In this document: positions 58,888 to 64,000 of the stretch, piece by piece
Position numbering within the stretch: the stretch's first letter is position 1
Layout of the letters: every line of letters begins with the position of its first letter
Assembly: GCF_000003815.2 (NCBI RefSeq)
Contig: NC_049996.1
Span: 7,542,205-7,606,204, forward strand
Reading direction: 5' to 3'
DNA length: 64,000 nt
DNA from: Branchiostoma floridae
Lineage: Eukaryota > Chordata > Leptocardii > Amphioxiformes > Branchiostomatidae
The notes under the pieces: model-generated
Told to the model about the DNA's origin: nothing
The model's database searches: none
What the model saw: only the letters and a program-made list of their open reading frames with translations
Made by a program: the position numbers and the translations under genes

Positions 58888-59254
58888 AGATGGTATGCAG
58901 GTATGCAGGTAAACAAACACACGTGTGGTTCAGCTATGGGAGGGGGGCATCCAGTTTCAAAACATCGCTCATTTAATCATCATAGTAGTAAAATCATTCT
59001 TTATTCATAGTAAAGAAAGGTACACGGAGCCCAGGACACGATGGTCATTATTGACCAAACATGCAGGGGGGACAAAGGACATAACATAGATAGTATTGCA
59101 CAATGTGGGTATTGCTTATCATTACTTTAAAAAAACAAACATTATATTTAGTTTAGTTCGGTTTTCATATTTCTGAATTTGATCTAAAATCACAACATTT
59201 CAATCATCAATATTGTCCATACAGATGCTCTACATTTCTCAGCCTTGTGGGTTT
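58888..59254. other. Spacer between the two retrotransposons
   Basis: AT-rich sequence, probably the 3' UTR of the minus-strand element that follows. No gene. Confidence 0.5.
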
Positions 59255-62191
59255 CTACAATAGCGTTTCTGACTCCCAATACGGTTCGTGGCGTGAGTTC
59301 CAGATAGCATATGACGATAACATCGCAATGCGGCTTATATCAGTAAACAGAGTCTTCGGTGGTTTGGCTTTAACTATTTTGAACAGTGTTCTAAGCCTGG
59401 TCTTGTTCTCTGGCGTGACGAGTCCCCTTGATCCGACTTCAAAGCAGGTTAGTGTAGCGGAAATGCCAGCAGTTTCTAAATCTGCTGCTAGGGTGCTGTA
59501 TTTGTTGACCTTTCGGTCATGACTTGTTTTGATGTTCTTTTCAAAGGGTACAGTCAGTTCATGGATGTGGAGGGTCTTCTGTTCTGGTAAATATATGATC
59601 AGGTCTGGTTTCTGGGTAGTGGGTATTGTATGGACCGGGATGGTACCTCCGTTAGTTGTGTAACCTTGTATGTCCGCATAGATGGTGGCGTTGGTCCGAG
59701 AGGTGTCAATGGACTCTATGATGGTGTCCGTTATGTGCTTCAATACCGAGTTGTGTCGGAATGTGTACCGTCCTTGTTGGAGAGCGACACCGCAGTGGTT
59801 CAGAACGTGGTGGAGTGTTTCCCGGTTGCCACACAGTTTACATTTGTCAGTGTTACGTTTTCCCCAGGTGGTCAGGTTACAGAGTGTGGGGAGGGCGTCG
59901 ATGGAGGCACGCACAGCGAAACTGAGGATGCCCCTCGGCAGGTTGTACATAGCGGACCGCCATGTCAGGTCGCATTTTTCTTCCTCAAGCAGTTGTAGCA
60001 TCTGCCCTTGCTGTAGAAGGTTTTCCTGATGTTTACTCCAGACGTCATGACGCATATCTGTGACTTGTTGTTTGACATGTTTACGTATTGATGTCCATTC
60101 TGAGTCCTTTGCTGCATGGATGGCTTGCTGGTGGATGGTGTGACACTTTCCAATACCCCATTTCTGCATTTTCCTAGTCCATTGCGATTCGCGATCCAGT
60201 TTGGCTTGTAAAGCGTGTTTTACCTTCTCATCTGCTTTGAGGACTGACCTACTGTAGGCCAGAGCGTGGGCTTCTAGGTACAGGTCTGAGATGCTTTTGA
60301 AGTTGAGACCCCTTGTGTTGTACAGAATTGCATTTGTTGCACTAGGTTGCATTCTGAGCCATGTTTTGATCACCTTTGTGTGGATAGAATCAAGCTTTTG
60401 TAGCTGGGTGTCTGTCAGGTCGTGCACCATCAGCATGTACCTCCAAGATGGGAAGGCGTACTCCATGTAAACCCTGAGTTTGTATTCGTTCCTTATCGCT
60501 GATTTGTTTATGTTTTCAACAGTCGTTTCTATTGTCTTTGCTAGGATGTCATAGGTCTCTTTTGTTTTACTCAGGAAGGTGATGTAGCCACCTAGGAATT
60601 TCTCCGGTGCATCTTTGGTCGTTTTGACAGGGTCCCCATCTATCATGAAGCTGATGTCCGATGGCTTCCCGCTCACTATAGACATAGACTTACACTTGCG
60701 TGGTTTTAGCTTTAGGTTCATTGACTTTGTGTTGGAGGAAATTTGAGTAATTAGTTTCTGATGCTGTCGTTTGTTTGTGGTTATGAGGCAAAAGTCGTCT
60801 GCGAAAGGCAGTGTAACATAATGCTTGTCATTGAGGTTGTAGCCGTGTTGCTGCTCTACTCCCTTGAGATGCTGTAGGATAGGCTGGAACACCGTTAGGA
60901 AGATGATGGGTGACAAGTTGTCTCCTTGGAACACTCCTCTTCCGAACGGGAACGGATCACTTTCCCAGCCTGGACCCTTCACTTTCCCTTTCAGGCGAGA
61001 ATACAGGTTTTTAATGTACGTGGTGATAATTGGCGGGAAGCCGTTTCTCTCCATCTGGTAGTAGATCAGTTCGTGTTCCACGGAACCAAAGGCATCCGCG
61101 AGGTCAAACCATGTAATGTGGACTGTACGGCGGTTTTTCTTGGCATGTGCTAAGATCTCCCGCATAACTTGGACATGCTCCACACAGCCGTTGATTCCGG
61201 TCAGGAATGCCTTTTGTGTTTCTGGGTCTATCAGGTCATTGCAAGTCATGTACTTTGCCCATCGTTCCGAGAGTATTTGGTGGAAAATCTTGGAGACGCA
61301 GGAAGTAAGGCAGATCATTCGAAAGTTTTCGGCAGCTTCTGGACTACCATCCTTGTGTATAAGTGACACGTTACCAGATGACCATGATGTCGGTGGGTCT
61401 CCGGACTCAAGCAGTTTGGAGAACAGTGTACTAAGGAACAGGTGACAAGCTGGCAGGTGCTTGAGGTGGCCATACATGATCCCGTCCGGGCCAGGTGCAG
61501 ATGTAGCGCATCGTTTGGATAAGACTGCCTTAATGTCTTTCGGCCTGACAGGTGACATGTCAAAAGAGTTCGCAGGTAGTTGTTCCTCCACCGGCAAATG
61601 AGGAAACCAGAGCAGTTTGTTGAAGTCAACACGGGTTGGGTGTGAGTATTTGTTTTTGTAGTACTCATTTGCATAATAAACAGAGAATGCCGGTTTTACT
61701 GGGGGGATATCGAGCTGTCCTTTTGCACATTTACCGGCAAACTTCCAAAAGTTCTTATGATATTCTTTCTCTTGGTGTGCTGCCGATTTTGTAGTTTCCT
61801 TTCGTTTCTGTTGTCGCTTCATAAAGGAGTATGTTTTAATTGCATCTCTGAAAGCCTTTCGATCCTCAGGTGTTGCGTCAGCTCTGAATGCCTTCTTACG
61901 TAGCTTGTTTTTCAGGCGTTTTACTTGTGCGAGAGACTGTGGTTCGTGGCTTATATAGCCTTCTGAGTGACTTTCTCCTACAGACACAGGGGCACCCAAA
62001 ACGATCACAAATGCATCGGAAAAGAATCTGACGGAACTTACCGTCCAAACCGGGTGCAAAACGTCTTCCGAAGCGACGAATCTTGTGGTAAACACCCAGA
62101 TATTTCTGCTGACGGCCGCCATGTTTTTTGGAACTCCCGCCCCGCGGTGCATGCTGGGTGCCACCTGTCCTTGGTGCTGATCACTCTTCAT
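59255..62191 (-). mobile_element. R2/NeSL/Hero-type LINE with intact 978-codon RT-RLE ORF
   Basis: One uninterrupted frame encodes a reverse transcriptase followed by a restriction-like endonuclease. RT: SAPGPDGIMYGHLK (~232), motif A WFDLADAFGSVEHELI (~360), motif B RGVFQGDNLSP (~418), motif C PFADDFCLIT (~462). A CCHC knuckle (CKLCGNRETLHHVLNHC) is near 783-800. The endonuclease has PDLIIYLPEQ...HELTVPFE (~862-880) and a later K..KYSTL, the PD-(D/E)XK pattern. This RT-knuckle-RLE order is that of R2, NeSL and Hero elements, which insert by target-primed reverse transcription. Zinc fingers before the RT, seen in R2, are not evident, so Hero-like is more likely. The first ~80 residues look like 5' UTR or flank, so the true start may be later. 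The open frame suggests recent insertion. Confidence 0.9.
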
Positions 62192-62232
62192 GGTGATAGC
62201 CGGAGGAGCATAACTTGCTCTATTTAAAGATA
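62168..62232. repeat. Direct repeat, left copy (pair at 63766-63823)
   Basis: CCTTGGTGCTGA, ATAGCCGGAGGAGCATAAC and TGCTCTATTTAAAGATAT recur at 63766-63823 with a few changes and a short deletion. The two copies flank the repeat block 62233-63765. Confidence 0.8.
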
Positions 62233-63555
62233 TGTATTTTTACCTCCATGAAATGCCATGGAGGTTATATTTTCTGTTGTGTTTGTCTGTCTGTGTACAA
62301 GATTACTCAAGGACGGCTGGATGGATTGGTTTCATACTTGTTGTGTTGGTGGTGGGGTGTGATGAAAGCTCGAATTGATGAGATTTTGGGTGCCTTATCT
62401 GTCGTTATAATCGATGTAATAATATCAGAAATCACCCCTATATCTGCGATATATTGGAACAGGCATCGTGCTTTAAGTGTTTGTTAATGAGCTTATCTCC
62501 AAGCAGATAGTGAGGTGATTTGTATGACAGCTGTTTGGGGAACCCCGAGCTTTTTGAATATGGTAATTAGTTTTATTTATGTCTGCTTAGGATATCTGTA
62601 ACAGTTGCCTCCTTAGAGCAGTTGTTTGCCCATTCCGGTCAATTTGAATATTTTCAGTTGTATTTGTATGTTTGTGTACAAGATAAGTTAAGAAAGGCTG
62701 GATGGATTGGTTTCATACTTAGTGTGAAAGCTGAAAGTGATTAGATGTTGTGTTCTGCCTTGCATTACATTGAAGTTGTGTTAGTATGTACTTGGTTATA
62801 TTGTATATATATTATCTGTATGTGTTTGGTAATTCCTTATCTGAACAGTTGATGTCCTGATGTTGATGGCAACTGTTTGAAATATTTGCAACAGTTGGCA
62901 CCTTAGAGCAGCTTTTTGCCCATCCCGACATTTTAGAACATCTGTTTTGGGAAAGCCGGACAATTTTGATTGTGATAGTAAATTGCATGTATGTACTTGT
63001 GCGTTTGGGGACACAGTGTGTTATATTTCGTTTATGCTGTTAGATGTTATGTGGTGCGCCTTGCGTCACGCGGAAGTTTCGTTAGTATGTAATCGGATTT
63101 ATTTCATATCTATTATGTGGATGTGTTAGGTAATCCCTTATCCGAACAGTTGATGCGTATAGCAACTGGTTAGGGTAATGTAACAGTTGACTCATTAGAG
63201 CAACTGTTTGCCGATGCTGGACGATTTGAATATGATAAATAACTTTGTATTTAGCCACTTGTGCCTTTGGGGACCTGGTGTGTTATACTTCGTTTGCGCT
63301 GTTAGATTTTGTGCTCCGCGTGGCGTTATGCTGATGTTGTGTTGGTAAGTACTCGCATTATTATATATCTGGCATCAACTTGTCCCCGTATCCTACATGT
63401 AGGTATTGGTTGATGGATATTTCATGTCGTTTTGGTTGTGTTGATGATGTGTTTGTATCCTGTATTACTCTCAAATACAACCGACCATCAACATACAAAA
63501 CATCCACAAAAAGCAATAAATATTTCATGGAGGTATGAGGTCCCCGAACTCTAGT
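62233..63555. repeat. Degenerate tandem repeat block within a CATGGAGGT-ended element
   Basis: It begins TTTTACCTCCATGAAATGCC and ends TTCATGGAGGTATGAGGTCC, the ends of the repeat family at 52618-54163 in opposite sense. Inside, units of about 265-300 bp recur: TATCTGAACAGTTGATG at 62838 and TATCCGAACAGTTGATG at 63139; AACAGTTG...TTAGAGCA at about 62600, 62890 and 63185; GTGTGTTATATTTCGTTT at 63017 and 63280. Non-coding. Confidence 0.7.
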
Positions 63556-64000
63556 TGTACACGTTGTGCATGTTGATTTGATGATATGGATGACATCCTC
63601 TGGAAACTTCAAAACTGTTGTAAGCGTGCGAATAAAATGTTATGATCCCCAAAAGCTTGTCTTTTTTATGAAATGTATGCGGTAAGGACAAATAAACCCT
63701 AACGTTACCTCCTTGTTACGTACAGCGGAATTTCCTGTGTCAACGATAAGACTGTATTCCCCTGCCCTTGGTGCTGAACATTGTAATAGCCGGAAGAGCA
63801 TAACGTGCTCTCTTTAAAGATATTTTTTTTCGTATCTGAGCGATGAAAACATAAAGCAAAGTCGCCATTTTTGTATATCATAACGTGAATCTGCATAGCT
63901 ATATTCACAAGGTATGAATGTGCTGTTGCTGTGTCGTGATAACGTCTTCATTAGAATATACGCACTTCCCACCGCCGCTTGAGTTTTCTGTCATTTTGTC
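63556..64000. other. Repeat-derived tail of the window
   Basis: A transposon end (TTTGATGATATGGATGACAT then CCTCTGGAA) lies near 63577-63606 and the second direct-repeat copy at 63766-63823. No gene. Confidence 0.5.

Noticed and set aside
59630-60029. Plus-strand ORFs of over 110 codons
   Set aside because: Antisense shadows of the RT-RLE ORF on the minus strand.

Overview
The window looks like animal nuclear DNA from an invertebrate deuterostome, most likely a lancelet (Branchiostoma). This is an inference. It rests on GT-AG introns between short phased exons, domain-shuffled extracellular proteins, many small inverted-repeat elements (MITEs), CR1-like and R2/Hero-like LINEs, and long CA and TAC microsatellites. 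No bacterial, viral or CRISPR signal was seen. Three runs of N interrupt the sequence (1942-2304, 5177-5532, 39132-39231).

Region 0.7-31 kb is a cluster of galactose-3-O-sulfotransferase-like (Gal3ST family) genes. Copy 1 (2323-2701, +) is only exons 1-2 in a partial tandem duplication. Copies 2 (4905-8324, +) and 3 (11325-14591, +) are seven-exon tandem paralogues. Copy 4 (16621-20723, -) is a seven-exon gene tail-to-tail with copy 3, with a second intact-looking terminal exon at 15217-15381. Copy 5 (28556-30896, +) has only two exons. Every splice junction used here keeps the reading frame. Exon 5 of copies 2, 3 and 4 is a patchwork of shared blocks, which points to gene conversion across the inverted pair. 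Such enzymes act in the Golgi, moving sulfate from PAPS to galactose on glycolipids or glycoproteins.

Region 31-37 kb holds a small secreted ten-cysteine peptide gene of prokineticin/colipase-fold type (31609-33037, +) and a three-exon minus-strand gene (34608-37006) with a possible C2-like N-terminus and a duplicated linker exon.

Region 43.5-54.7 kb holds a minus-strand gene whose seven exons join in phase to predict a 429-residue type II membrane protein: cytoplasmic tail, transmembrane helix, Ser/Thr/Pro stalk, kringle domain and a C-type lectin domain with EPN and WND calcium/sugar-binding motifs. A second N-terminal exon homologous to the first lies 2.4 kb upstream. The kringle exon sits inside a large block of inverted repeats.

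Region 56.5-62.2 kb is mainly retrotransposon: a broken CR1-like LINE (+) split by a 158-bp MITE with 9-bp target duplication, then a minus-strand uninterrupted 978-codon reverse transcriptase ORF with a restriction-like endonuclease domain (R2/NeSL/Hero type). The rest is AT-rich intergenic sequence, MITEs, a ~210-bp satellite and microsatellites.
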